DNA from: Dehalococcoidales bacterium
GTDB taxonomy: Bacteria; Chloroflexota; Dehalococcoidia; Dehalococcoidales; UBA1222
Assembly (NCBI GenBank): GCA_016286345.1
Contig: JAEESL010000008.1
Span: 1 to 41,193 of the forward strand
Direction of reading: 5' to 3'
Length of the DNA: 41,193 bases
Below the pieces are notes generated by a model that was given only the letters and a program-made list of their open reading frames with translations, did no database searches and was not told where the DNA came from. Of the stretch, positions 18,932 through 28,410 are shown in pieces. A program made the position numbers and the translations under genes. Position 1 is the stretch's first letter, and each line of letters starts with the position of its first letter.

Positions 18932-18965
18932 AAAAAAGGGCGGAATCTTACCGAATCCGCCCTCT
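18932..18965 (-). terminator. Rho-independent terminator of the CofE-like gene
   Basis: Minus strand GGGCGGATTCGGTAAGATTCCGCCCTTTTTTA. Confidence 0.8.
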
Positions 18966-18982
18966 AATGAATTAAATCAAAC

Positions 18983-20179
18983 TTAGTCTGAAGTATAGTT
19001 GTCGAAGTAACCCTGGATGAAAATCACAGGAGTACCTTTGTCGCCGCTGCCGCTTGTAAGGTCGCAGAGTGAACCGATAAGATCGGTCAGCTGTCGGGGT
19101 GTGGTTCCTTCACTTGCCATGTTGCCGACCAGATTTGAATCTTTGGATCTGATGCTGGCTTTGATGGCTTCTTTCAGTTCTTCGCCCTTAAGGTTGCCGT
19201 AATCATTATCGGCAAGATATTTGAGCTTAAGTTCGTTCGGAGTGCCTTTTAAGCCTGAAGTGTAGGCAGGGGATACGACCGGATCGGCAAGCTCCCAGAT
19301 CTTTCCGACTGGATCCTTGAATGCGCCGTCGCCATAGACCATGACTTCAACTTTCTTGCCGGTCTTGGCAAGCAGTCTGTCCTGAATGTTTTCGACCAGA
19401 GCCTGGCAGTCGCGGGGGAATAACTTAACTTTGTCTTCAGTGGCTTTGTTTGAGCCGAGGAGACCATATTTTTCATTGCATCCGCTGCCGTTTACTGAAT
19501 ATGTCATGATGTCATCAAGTCCGAGAACGATCTTGGCTCCTGCCTTTTGGAGAACGTCCTTGGTATGCTTTCGGGTGTGTATGTCACAGTTGATAACCTT
19601 GTCGGTGTATTTAAGGATGGTCTGTGCCTGATTGGAGAAGATCACTTCGCATTCGGCTCCGCTCTCTTTAATGAGGCTCATATAGTAATCAACGTAATCG
19701 GTTCCGGTGAACTGATGTTTGTAAACACCGAAAACCTCACGGTACTTTTCAAGAGTAAGTACATCGTTATACGGATTGATACCTGATGCATAAAGCTTTT
19801 CGATATCGAGGATAGAGTTGCCGACTTCATCAGAAGGGTAGCTGAGCATAAGAATGACTTTATCGACACCTTTTGCGATACCTCTCAGACAGATAGCAAA
19901 TCGGTTTCTGGAAAGGATCGGGAATATAACACCAACGGTTCCGCCGTCTGTTCTTGCCCTGACGTCTTCGGCTATATCATCAACGGATGCATAATTGCCC
20001 TGGGATCGTGCAACGATTGATTCTGTGACAGCAACGATGTCTCTGTCGTGAATAGTAAGTTTTGCATAATCTGCAGCATCCAAAATTGCCTTTGTTACGA
20101 TTGCAGCGAGGTCATCGCCTTCTCTGATTACCGGACAGCGAACACCATAAGATGCGGTTCCGATCATTCTGTTAGTCAT
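18983..20179 (-). CDS. Coenzyme F420-0:L-glutamate ligase (CofE)-like protein
   Basis: MIGTASYGVRCPVIREGDDLAAIV...RDIVAVTESIVARSQGNY; internal ATG (MTNRMIGTAS) with SD GGGAG preferred over the 20221 start. Confidence 0.75.
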   Translation of the reverse strand: MTNRMIGTASYGVRCPVIREGDDLAAIVTKAILDAADYAKLTIHDRDIVAVTESIVARSQGNYASVDDIAEDVRARTDGGTVGVIFPILSRNRFAICLRGIAKGVDKVILMLSYPSDEVGNSILDIEKLYASGINPYNDVLTLEKYREVFGVYKHQFTGTDYVDYYMSLIKESGAECEVIFSNQAQTILKYTDKVINCDIHTRKHTKDVLQKAGAKIVLGLDDIMTYSVNGSGCNEKYGLLGSNKATEDKVKLFPRDCQALVENIQDRLLAKTGKKVEVMVYGDGAFKDPVGKIWELADPVVSPAYTSGLKGTPNELKLKYLADNDYGNLKGEELKEAIKASIRSKDSNLVGNMASEGTTPRQLTDLIGSLCDLTSGSGDKGTPVIFIQGYFDNYTSD

Positions 20180-20276
20180 ACTAATGTTCTCCCTATAAAC
20201 TCTAAGTCGGATGTATTCCAAAAAAAATATAATAAATTATCAAAAGCCAATTTTACAATACAAAAATAGGATTTTT

Positions 20277-21479
20277 TTATGAGGCCTTGTAATTTTTTGC
20301 AAGACCGCCCTGGGATGTTTCACGATAGATTCTGCCCATATCCTGCCCTGTTTCATACATGGTCCTGACAACCGTATCGAAGGAAACCTTGTGTGAATCC
20401 GTCAGGAAATTGGCCAGTGAAAGGGCATTGATGGCACGCATTGCGGCAACAGCGCATCTTTCGATGCACGGTATCTGTACCAGTCCGTCGATCGGGTCAC
20501 ATGTCAGACCGAGATGATGTTCCATAGCAACTTCTGCTGCATATTCGATCTGATCGATGCTCATTCCATGGAGTTCAGCCAGGGCAGCCGCACACATTGA
20601 GCATGCCGTGCCGATCTCTGCCTGGCATCCGCATTCAGCACCCGAAATTGAAGCATTTTGTTTTACGATATTTCCTATGACTCCTCCGGCAGCCAGCGCC
20701 CTGGCGATCTGTTCCTCGGAAAAATGCTTTGTTTCCTGCATATATTTCAATGCCGCAGGCATGACACCGCAGGAACCGCATGTGGGGGCAGTCACTATGG
20801 TACCGGCAGATGCATTCTGTTCAGCAACCGCAAAACCATATGCACATACCAGTCTGTTTTCATGAGTCTGAGGGCTTTCATCCATATGTCTCTGGTTATA
20901 CAGGATGCGGGCTCTTCTCTTGGTTCCGAGAATACCCGGAAGCGTTCCTGTAGCACTGAGCCCTGCATCTATTGATGCTTCCATCACATGCCAGCAGTGA
21001 AGAAGATAATCTATGATCTCAGGCCCCTCATGTTCAATGACATAATCACTCAGTTTGATCCGTTTTTTATTGCAGTAATCTGCTATATCCCTGAAATTCT
21101 GTTCAGGGTAAATCTCAGGAGAGTCAAAATCAGGTCTTCCTTCGATTTTTATGCTTCCTCCGCCGACAGAATATACAGTCATTCTGCCGATGGTCATTCC
21201 TTCTTTCTTTGCTTCGAATGTCATTGTATTGGGATGGGGGATATCCTGTCTTTCGTTATCAAAAAAGATAACGGTCCTTATTTTTCCCAGTACATTGGTG
21301 ATGGCTACATCCGTGAGGTGGCCTTTGCCCGTTGCGGCCAGTGAACCGTAGAGCGTGACGATATATTTGTCTGCATCGGGATTTTCTTTCAGGAAAACGG
21401 ATGCGGCAACGTGAGGTCCCATAGTGTGGGAGCTTGATGGTCCAAGTCCGATCTTATACAGTTCTTTGAGTGATTTCAT
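20277..21479 (-). CDS. sdaA: L-serine ammonia-lyase, single-chain, Fe-S dependent
   Basis: IGLGPSSSHTMGPHVAA (beta domain) fused to alpha domain GTIVTAPTCGSCGVMPAALKY...NASISGAECGCQAEIGTACSMCAAALAEL. Confidence 0.92.
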   Translation of the reverse strand: MKSLKELYKIGLGPSSSHTMGPHVAASVFLKENPDADKYIVTLYGSLAATGKGHLTDVAITNVLGKIRTVIFFDNERQDIPHPNTMTFEAKKEGMTIGRMTVYSVGGGSIKIEGRPDFDSPEIYPEQNFRDIADYCNKKRIKLSDYVIEHEGPEIIDYLLHCWHVMEASIDAGLSATGTLPGILGTKRRARILYNQRHMDESPQTHENRLVCAYGFAVAEQNASAGTIVTAPTCGSCGVMPAALKYMQETKHFSEEQIARALAAGGVIGNIVKQNASISGAECGCQAEIGTACSMCAAALAELHGMSIDQIEYAAEVAMEHHLGLTCDPIDGLVQIPCIERCAVAAMRAINALSLANFLTDSHKVSFDTVVRTMYETGQDMGRIYRETSQGGLAKNYKAS

Positions 21480-21521
21480 TGGACACCTCTTATACCAAAT
21501 AATGGTTGAAACGGTTCAAAA

Positions 21522-22364
21522 TTATGAATAAACAACGATAAGGCCGTGTCTCTCGGCATAAAAACTGTCCAGTCCGCGTGTTTCAAAAATCTCGATATGG
21601 GCTCCGCCCCAAATCTTGAGGATCTCCTGTTTCAATAATTCAGCTGCAGTCTGATTCTGACAGTGGCTGATAATAACAGTCTTAATGTTCAGAGTTGATT
21701 CCCTGATATCATCGATGATGGACTTTATGGCATTCTTGGAGCCGTGGGTCTTGCTTTTCACTTTAATCTTTCCATTGTCTCCGATGCCGATGCCCCAGAA
21801 ATTGAGCTTCCTGGCAAGGAAACCTGCCAGGGGAGACATCCTTCCGTTTCGGACAAGGTTGTTGAACGAACACAATGCGAAAACAGTGTGAATGGTTTCC
21901 GAGCATTTTTTGGCATGTTCAACAACTTCTTCAAATGACATTCCTGCTTTAATACACCATAAGATGTCATACACCAGAGCAATCAAAGCCGGTCCGGTGG
22001 ACAGGGAGTTAATGAGAGAGATCTTTTTTTCGTGATCTGATGCCTTGAGCTCCTGTATGGCAGTATGTGCACTGTTGAAACTGCCTGACAGTTCCTTGGA
22101 AATGGTCAAAGCAATGGTGTGGCCTTTCATTTTGAAACACTGAAGCCAGGTCTGGGGAGAAGGGCAGGAAGTCCTGGATGTTTTATCATGTGCTTCCATA
22201 TCATCGACAAGTTTATTCACGTCGATATTTTCGTCATCGACATAATCTTTGTCTCCGGTATGGATAATAAAAGGAACTGAATACAATTTGACGTCTTCAG
22301 TTTCGCTGATAAAATCTGCCGGTTTCAGGTCGCAGCTTGAATCAGTAACAATATTCCAAGTCAT
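21522..22364 (-). CDS. DegV family fatty-acid-binding protein
   Basis: [44 protein letters not shown]. Confidence 0.92.
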   Translation of the reverse strand: MTWNIVTDSSCDLKPADFISETEDVKLYSVPFIIHTGDKDYVDDENIDVNKLVDDMEAHDKTSRTSCPSPQTWLQCFKMKGHTIALTISKELSGSFNSAHTAIQELKASDHEKKISLINSLSTGPALIALVYDILWCIKAGMSFEEVVEHAKKCSETIHTVFALCSFNNLVRNGRMSPLAGFLARKLNFWGIGIGDNGKIKVKSKTHGSKNAIKSIIDDIRESTLNIKTVIISHCQNQTAAELLKQEILKIWGGAHIEIFETRGLDSFYAERHGLIVVYS

Positions 22365-22459
22365 AAATCTATCTCTTTATTGATCTATATTTCTTTTTTT
22401 ATCTCTTTTATTAAAACCTATAAGACGATACAAGACAAATACGTATGTATCCAGTTTTC

Positions 22460-22489
22460 TTGGAAGACTTCCCGGAAAAAATGTAAACT
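22460..22489 (+). promoter_or_regulatory. Predicted tsaD promoter (leaderless geometry)
   Basis: TTGGAA-18 nt-TAAACT followed by AATCAGT and then the tsaD ATG. Confidence 0.4.
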
Positions 22490-22496
22490 AATCAGT

Positions 22497-23474
22497 ATGA
22501 AGATCTTAGGAATTGAAAGTTCCTGTGATGAGACTGCCGCGTCGGTAGTCGAAAACGGAACGGAAATATTATCGAATGAGGTCGCTTCCCAGATCGACAT
22601 CCATACCAAATACGGAGGAGTCGTTCCTGAAGTTGCGTCCCGCGCACATCTGGAAGCGGTATACCCTGTGATATACGAAGCCGTGCATAAGGCAGGTGTC
22701 ACATGGGATGAAATTTCTGCGGTAACAGTATCATATGGTCCGGGACTGGCCGGATCTCTTCTGGTCGGAGTGAGTGCAGCCAAAGCCGTTGCCTATGCAT
22801 CCGGAAAACCGTTGGTCGGCATCAATCATATGGAAGGACATATATATGCAAACTGGCTCAGCGGTGATATTCCCGAATTTCCGCTCATCTGTCTGACAGT
22901 GTCAGGAGGACATACGGATCTCATTCTTATGACCGGACACGGAAAGTATAAGATGCTAGGAAGTACCAGGGATGATGCGGCGGGAGAAGCTTTTGACAAG
23001 GTCGCAAGACTTCTGGGGCTGGGGTATCCCGGAGGCCCTGTGATTGACAGGGAAGCACAGAAGGGAACTCCGTGCATTTCTCTTCCGCATGCCGTAATGG
23101 ATGATCCTTATTCCTTCAGTTTCAGCGGCATTAAGACACACCTGTACAGGATGTGTGAGAATGAACTTCCTGCAAGTATTCCTGATATCTGTGCATCGTT
23201 CCAGAAGTCGGTAGTTGATACTCTTGTCGAAAAAACAGTTCATGCAGCCAGGGAATATAACGCAAAAACGATAATTCTTTCCGGCGGCGTTGCAGCTAAC
23301 AGCGGTCTGAGGGAGACAATAAAGAAAGAATCTCCTGTGAGAGTATGTATGCCTCCGAGAGGCCTTTGCACAGATAATGCGGCAATGGTTGCAAGTGCAG
23401 GCTATTTCAGATTCATCAATGGTTCAAGATCCGACCTTGATCTTGATATCGTGCCCAACCTAGTTCTCTGCTGA
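22497..23474 (+). CDS. tsaD: tRNA N6-threonylcarbamoyltransferase TsaD
   Basis: [54 protein letters not shown]; start moved from 22380 to ATG 22497. Confidence 0.96.
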   Translation: MKILGIESSCDETAASVVENGTEILSNEVASQIDIHTKYGGVVPEVASRAHLEAVYPVIYEAVHKAGVTWDEISAVTVSYGPGLAGSLLVGVSAAKAVAYASGKPLVGINHMEGHIYANWLSGDIPEFPLICLTVSGGHTDLILMTGHGKYKMLGSTRDDAAGEAFDKVARLLGLGYPGGPVIDREAQKGTPCISLPHAVMDDPYSFSFSGIKTHLYRMCENELPASIPDICASFQKSVVDTLVEKTVHAAREYNAKTIILSGGVAANSGLRETIKKESPVRVCMPPRGLCTDNAAMVASAGYFRFINGSRSDLDLDIVPNLVLC

Positions 23475-24368
23475 TGGCTTTTCAAAAAGACCGATCTTTA
23501 CTCCGATCAACGGGTAAAGAAACGCGAATGCAGTTGCGGCAAAATATCTGATGAATTTTATAAGAGCCATTTCCGGCAGGAGCAGATGCGGAATATATAA
23601 TATTGCCCCGCAGCAGAGTCCTCCGACCAGGAACCTCAGTATTTTTTGCTTTGTCGAACCGTTGCATGAGAAGCCCAGACGAGTCTCTTCCACAGTGTAA
23701 AAGATCAGTGCTGCTCCCAGCATAGTTAATGTTTTGGCCAGACTGGTGAATGCGACAGGATCTCCGTTGAAAAACTGAAGGATTATACTGATTGTCAGCC
23801 CGGCAAAGGTTGCCAGTCCTCCAAGTAAATAGAATTGCTTTCTGTATTTCATAACTTCATCGAGGTATTTGTCCAGGAATCTGTAGAAAAGGAAAACAAC
23901 GGAAAGCCCCAGTAACGCCCCGGCTACGACATCGATCAGCCAGTGTACGCAAAGTACCATTCTAGACAGGGGTATGAGAATTATCAGGATGATACAGAGA
24001 ACATACAGCTTTGAATGATGTGCCAGTGCCCCGTAAACACTGCCTGCGTTGGTCGAATGTCCGCTTGGGAATGAATATCCCATTTCAACTTCCATTTCCT
24101 TTGCATTAAGTCCGTCTATGACATTCCAGGGTCTGGGAGCTTTGAAAGAAGCTTTTATTATTCCCGAAATATTTGAAGCGATAAGTACTATTATAGTTCC
24201 TGCAATACCTTTTTTCTTGTCGATACACCAGAATATCAACAGCAGAATGAATGTCGGAAAAAATTCATTTCCGAGAAAGCTTATAACTTTAGCGGTATAG
24301 AAAATAAACGGGTTGTCGTTGATTCCCGAAAAGAAAAGAAGAATATTCCTCTGCAGTTCCATAAACAT
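23460..24368 (-). CDS. PAP2-family phosphatase, membrane
   Basis: [11 protein letters not shown] (motif 1), [15 protein letters not shown] (motif 2), [16 protein letters not shown] (motif 3). Confidence 0.92.
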   Translation of the reverse strand: MFMELQRNILLFFSGINDNPFIFYTAKVISFLGNEFFPTFILLLIFWCIDKKKGIAGTIIVLIASNISGIIKASFKAPRPWNVIDGLNAKEMEVEMGYSFPSGHSTNAGSVYGALAHHSKLYVLCIILIILIPLSRMVLCVHWLIDVVAGALLGLSVVFLFYRFLDKYLDEVMKYRKQFYLLGGLATFAGLTISIILQFFNGDPVAFTSLAKTLTMLGAALIFYTVEETRLGFSCNGSTKQKILRFLVGGLCCGAILYIPHLLLPEMALIKFIRYFAATAFAFLYPLIGVKIGLFEKPSAEN

Positions 24369-24395
24369 AAAACTAATAATTGCACTCTGCCATTA

Positions 24396-25616
24396 TTATT
24401 TCAAATTATTTCCCGATGCTATTCTCCATATTTTCAGCATAGAATCCCTGGTGATGATCCCCGGGAATTTCTCTCCTGTGACAGCATAACGCCTTGCATC
24501 CATCATATGTGAATATCTGTGATTTGTGTCATTTGTGAGGTTTCCGTCACCATCTTTCAGATAATGAAAATTCCGCTGTTCGGTTATTGCATTGAGAGAA
24601 TCCTTTGTCCAGAAAAGGTTGTACTGCCTTACTTTCTGATGACCGAACTCCACAGAATTTCCCTCCTTGCGGCATCCCAGGGCGTTGAAACCAAGATCTC
24701 TCAGTTCATGGATCATGGCCGGACTTGCGGAATCACACCAGATCCTTCTCTTTCCGATATTGAACTCCCGTAATCTTTCCGCTATATCCCGGCAGGTGAG
24801 CCCGGATTCGTAAAGGAGCTCCTTTGAAAACAGATCGCTGCCTTTGATTACACATTCACATACAGCTGTCGGGTCATTGTATCCCCAGTCCAGCCCGAAG
24901 AAGTGTTCTCCGTCCCCGGGAAGATTATCGACCATTCTCAGATCGGGATACACCAGCCCCTCGGTCTTTCCGACCAGTCCCAGTCCATAGACGTTCCACC
25001 AGTTCTTATCGTTTTTCATGGATTCTATATTGCGGATAGTTTCGGGTGACAGGACATTAAGGGCATCTCTGTATGTCGAATGAATATAGCAGTTCTCCTT
25101 GTTTCCGAGCAGTTCGGAATGAGCCCAGAATTCACCTACAGGATTCCAGTCGAGAAAGGTGAAATAGTTGGTACGGATATCAAGCTCTCTGAAAGCTTCC
25201 AGCGGAATGTTGTTGCATTCGTTGATGTAGAGGATGTCTCTCCTGGCACCGCGGAGTTTGGATGAATTGTCTGCTGAGAAGAATTCTATCTTGCAATTGG
25301 GGAAGGAATATATGAAATCCGTCTTGTTCCACATACTGTCATCAAAACGGTCTCCAAGGATGTTTCTGAAGTCCCGGATGCATCCTCTCTTCAGATGAGG
25401 AAGTGTTTCACTGACGACAGATATCAGTTTTTTGTTTTTACACCGGTCTGCATAAAAGATCAGAAACTGAAGGATGGAATATGTTTTTGAAGAAGAAGTC
25501 CCGCCTTCGTTCAGAGCCCGTCTGTAGCCTCCGAAGAAAGCCTTGAAATTCTGCTTGAAAACATTGGTGACTCTATATCTGAATTCACTCATTTTCTTCT
25601 GTTGTTTTGAATTCAT
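24396..25616 (-). CDS. Phage terminase large subunit, PBSX type
   Basis: RRALNEGGTSSSKTYSILQFLI (ATPase), RGARRDILYINECNNIPLEAFREL, nuclease motifs GLDWGYNDPTAV / WCDSASPAMIHEL / HMMDARRYAV. Confidence 0.93.
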   Translation of the reverse strand: MNSKQQKKMSEFRYRVTNVFKQNFKAFFGGYRRALNEGGTSSSKTYSILQFLIFYADRCKNKKLISVVSETLPHLKRGCIRDFRNILGDRFDDSMWNKTDFIYSFPNCKIEFFSADNSSKLRGARRDILYINECNNIPLEAFRELDIRTNYFTFLDWNPVGEFWAHSELLGNKENCYIHSTYRDALNVLSPETIRNIESMKNDKNWWNVYGLGLVGKTEGLVYPDLRMVDNLPGDGEHFFGLDWGYNDPTAVCECVIKGSDLFSKELLYESGLTCRDIAERLREFNIGKRRIWCDSASPAMIHELRDLGFNALGCRKEGNSVEFGHQKVRQYNLFWTKDSLNAITEQRNFHYLKDGDGNLTNDTNHRYSHMMDARRYAVTGEKFPGIITRDSMLKIWRIASGNNLK

Positions 25617-26010
25617 CTATGTCGGGAGAAGAGAGTGCCTGTTCCATAAGAAGCTTCATTTCGGTATCGGATGTTTCTACTACCGTCTTATCAGGAACAA
25701 ATACCTCTCCGGATGAAGCAGGAGAACTGTCTTTTTCTGTCCATCCTGAATTCTTCCCGAGAGTTTTCAGAACATAGATAATAGAAGTCGATTCGCCTTT
25801 TTCTATTTTTTCGAATAAAGCGCACTCGGCATAGTATATGAACTTCTGACGTTCATTTTTCAGCGCGGTTTTTCTTGATTCGCTCTCTTCAATGTATTTT
25901 TTAACTGCAGCGACATTGCAGTTGAGCAGCATGGCAAGACTTTCGATGTTTCCGAGACTTTTGGGAAGAGCTTCGTCATAGTCGCTTTTTCTGAAAGGAT
26001 ACTTTTGCAT
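25585..26010 (-). CDS. Probable phage terminase small subunit
   Basis: Position directly upstream of and overlapping TerL by 32 bp; HTH-like N-terminus LPKSLGNIESLAMLLNCNVAAVKKYIEES. Confidence 0.6.
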   Translation of the reverse strand: MQKYPFRKSDYDEALPKSLGNIESLAMLLNCNVAAVKKYIEESESRKTALKNERQKFIYYAECALFEKIEKGESTSIIYVLKTLGKNSGWTEKDSSPASSGEVFVPDKTVVETSDTEMKLLMEQALSSPDIDEFKTTEENE

Positions 26011-26095
26011 AATGACCTCTCAGAAAATGGTATGTTTCAGATTGCAGAATGCGATAACAGATATTAATCAGCAGTTAAGGTATTCAAAAAAACAG

Positions 26096-26701
26096 CTAGA
26101 CCGGGTCAACCATGACTTTTACCACTTTGCCGATGACTTTGACATCGGTCTTATTTATGTCATAGATCATATTCTGGAATGAAGGATCGGACGAGCAGGG
26201 CTGAAGTATTACTTTGTCCCCGTCCTGATAAAAACGTTTGATCGTAGCTTCGTTTCCGTCGATCTGAACTGCAGCGAAGTCGCCGTTATTGACTGTTTCC
26301 TCACGGTTTATGCATACAACAGTTCCGTCCTTGAGGTTAGTGAGGTTCATACTGTTGCCTTTGATCTTCAAAGTGATGGTATTGGTGGGGCTCATACCTG
26401 AGATGGGAATATAGCCTTCGATATCTTCCTGACACAGATTTGGGAGACCGGCACGGATCGTACCTGAGACCGGCATCCATGTCACAGGCAGAGGTTCAGA
26501 ATATGAATCATTGTCAAAACCCATCAGATAGGAAAAACTGCAATTAAGAACTTTGGCCATTTTCTTGCCGATCTCCAGAGGGATCTTCCGGTCTTCAGTT
26601 TCGTAGAAAGATACTGCCGCGCCGGATTTGAGCCCGACTTCAGCTGCCAGTTTCTTCTGTGTCAATCCTGCCTGTTTTCTTATTTCTTTAAGGTGGTTCA
26701 T
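26096..26701 (-). CDS. XRE-HTH + S24 peptidase phage-type repressor
   Basis: IRKQAGLTQKKLAAEVGLKSGAAVSFYET HTH; AG (IRAGLPN), Ser (KGNSMNLTNLKDG) and Lys (EATIKRF) of LexA/CI-type autoprotease. Confidence 0.92.
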   Translation of the reverse strand: MNHLKEIRKQAGLTQKKLAAEVGLKSGAAVSFYETEDRKIPLEIGKKMAKVLNCSFSYLMGFDNDSYSEPLPVTWMPVSGTIRAGLPNLCQEDIEGYIPISGMSPTNTITLKIKGNSMNLTNLKDGTVVCINREETVNNGDFAAVQIDGNEATIKRFYQDGDKVILQPCSSDPSFQNMIYDINKTDVKVIGKVVKVMVDPV

Positions 26702-26764
26702 ACTGCTGTTTCCGCCTCTCTCATTGTTTATCGCCCGCAACTGAACTGATTATATCATATTTGT

Positions 26765-26779
26765 ATAACAAAATGTTAA
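26765..26779. promoter_or_regulatory. Operator-like palindrome, copy 1
   Basis: ATAACAAAATGTTAA, one outer mismatch from the perfect palindrome TTAACA-AAA-TGTTAA. Confidence 0.6.
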
Positions 26780-26837
26780 ATAATTTGTTAAAGCAACAAA
26801 AATTGTCCTGAGTCACATAGTAAACTGTTTAGTTGAA

Positions 26838-26852
26838 TTAACAAAATGTTAA
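26838..26852. promoter_or_regulatory. Operator-like palindrome, copy 2
   Basis: Perfect TTAACA-AAA-TGTTAA, 31 nt before the rightward start. Confidence 0.65.
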
Positions 26853-26882
26853 GTATAACGAGTGGGAGCAGAGCAGGAGGAT

Positions 26883-27065
26883 ATGAAAATGATGAAAGTC
26901 TGGTCGATCAATAAGTTTAAGGTCTACTGCAGTGAGGATTCATCCTGGTCAGACGGAATGAAATTTATCGGGATAGAGATACCAGACAGCTGCAGTTCCT
27001 GCTTACAGCAATATTACGGAAGCGAGAAAGTGTATTGTTATGACGCGCAGAATTGTGGATGCTGA
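26883..27065 (+). CDS. 60-aa Cys-rich phage-type small protein, unknown
   Basis: SD GCAGGAGG before ATG 26883; six Cys; overlaps the next gene. Confidence 0.6.
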   Translation: MKMMKVWSINKFKVYCSEDSSWSDGMKFIGIEIPDSCSSCLQQYYGSEKVYCYDAQNCGC

Positions 27066-27507
27066 TACTTTTGGAAGAGCTGTCATCATGTTTAACAAGG
27101 GTAAAACCTGGGATGAAGTGGCGGCCGGTCTTCCTCCTTATACCGGGGAAGAGCTGAAAAACTCATATGATGAACTGAGGCATATGGTCCTCAATATGAA
27201 TCTTTATCCGCTGGGGGAAAAGTACAAGGATTATTATGATCAGCACAGGGATACCGGCTGTTATAAATCTCCCAGGTGTCTCGAATGTCCTCTTCCGAAA
27301 TGTATCTTTGAGAATGAAAAAGTAAAAAAACATAAGTGGACTAAGGAAGAAGACCAGTATATCCGCGAGCATTACGGAATGCTGTCATGTAAAGTCATCG
27401 GAAATCATCTCGATATCTCTGAAAGGACAGTCCAGCAGAGGATAACAACTCTGAAACTGTCAAACCTTAAGAAACTTAACTTCAAAGAAGCAAAACAAAC
27501 TTCCTGA
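27040..27507 (+). CDS. Putative DNA-binding regulator: Cys cluster plus C-terminal Myb/SANT-like HTH
   Basis: CYKSPRCLECPLPKC (CX5CX2CX4C) followed by HKWTKEEDQYIREHYGMLSCKVIGNHLDISERTVQQRITTLKL. Confidence 0.65.
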   Translation: MTRRIVDADTFGRAVIMFNKGKTWDEVAAGLPPYTGEELKNSYDELRHMVLNMNLYPLGEKYKDYYDQHRDTGCYKSPRCLECPLPKCIFENEKVKKHKWTKEEDQYIREHYGMLSCKVIGNHLDISERTVQQRITTLKLSNLKKLNFKEAKQTS

Positions 27508-27530
27508 AGCATAAATATTTAAAGATTGAA

Positions 27531-27557
27531 CCCCGGAATTACCAATTCCGGGGTTTT
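27531..27557 (+). terminator. Rho-independent terminator of rightward small operon
   Basis: CCCCGGAATT-ACC-AATTCCGGGG-TTTT. Confidence 0.85.
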
Positions 27558-27661
27558 GTCATATATGGACAGTATTCTGATTACAGGTTCTGTTTCTTAT
27601 TGTTTTTAGGGAACAATTCTGTGTAATATTCAGTAAAATGTCTTCTAAAAGAGAAATAGTA

Positions 27662-28330
27662 ATGAAAAAAGTATTGCTGATAAACGGAAGTCCCAGAAAG
27701 AACTGGAATACACATAAGCTGCTGATGGAAGCGGAACGCGGAGCTCAGGAAATGGGCGCAGAAACTAAGCTTGTGCATTTGTTTGATCTGAATTACTCGG
27801 ATTGCAGAAGCTGCTTTTCCTGCAAGATCAAAGGCAGTAAGACGAATGGCATCTGTGCTCTTCGCGATGATCTTCGCCAGGTTTTGGAATATGCATGGGA
27901 TGCGGATGCCATTATCATCGGATCCCCGATCTACAATGGTAATCTGACATCCCCGGTTCTGGCCTTTAAGAACAGACTGATATTCCCTGTAATATACTAT
28001 GAACTTGATCCAGAGACCAATCTGCCTGTGTCTTTGCTTGCAAAACCCAAGAAGACAGGCCTGATCGTTTCGGGAAATATTACGGCGGATGCATACAAGA
28101 ATGGATACGCTGAAAAGTTTGAACAGGAAGCATTGCAGCTTGGCTGGGGACTTGGGAGCGGAGAGGTCTTGTTCGTGGCAGACACCTATCAGTTCACAGA
28201 TTATGAGAAATATCATGCCAGTATGTTTGATCCGGCTAAAAAGGCGGAACAACGTGAGAAACAGTTCCCGATTGATCTTCAGAATGCCTACGACATGGGA
28301 AAACGCTTTGCAGAAATATCAGAAACTTGA
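27662..28330 (+). CDS. NAD(P)H-dependent FMN reductase / flavodoxin-fold protein
   Basis: KKVLLINGSPRKNWNTHKLLMEA...DCRSCFSCKIKGSKTNGICALRDDL...DAIIIGSPIYNGNLTSPVLAFKNRL. Confidence 0.9.
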   Translation: MKKVLLINGSPRKNWNTHKLLMEAERGAQEMGAETKLVHLFDLNYSDCRSCFSCKIKGSKTNGICALRDDLRQVLEYAWDADAIIIGSPIYNGNLTSPVLAFKNRLIFPVIYYELDPETNLPVSLLAKPKKTGLIVSGNITADAYKNGYAEKFEQEALQLGWGLGSGEVLFVADTYQFTDYEKYHASMFDPAKKAEQREKQFPIDLQNAYDMGKRFAEISET

Positions 28331-28410
28331 TTTTCAGTATGGTGCATACTGTAATTAACTGTTATTTTAAGAATATGATAGCCACGACTCTGTAAAGGAG
28401 AAGGACGAAC

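Noticed and set aside
27581-28252. 223-aa minus-strand ORF
   Set aside because: Antisense to the FMN reductase, whose motifs are clear.
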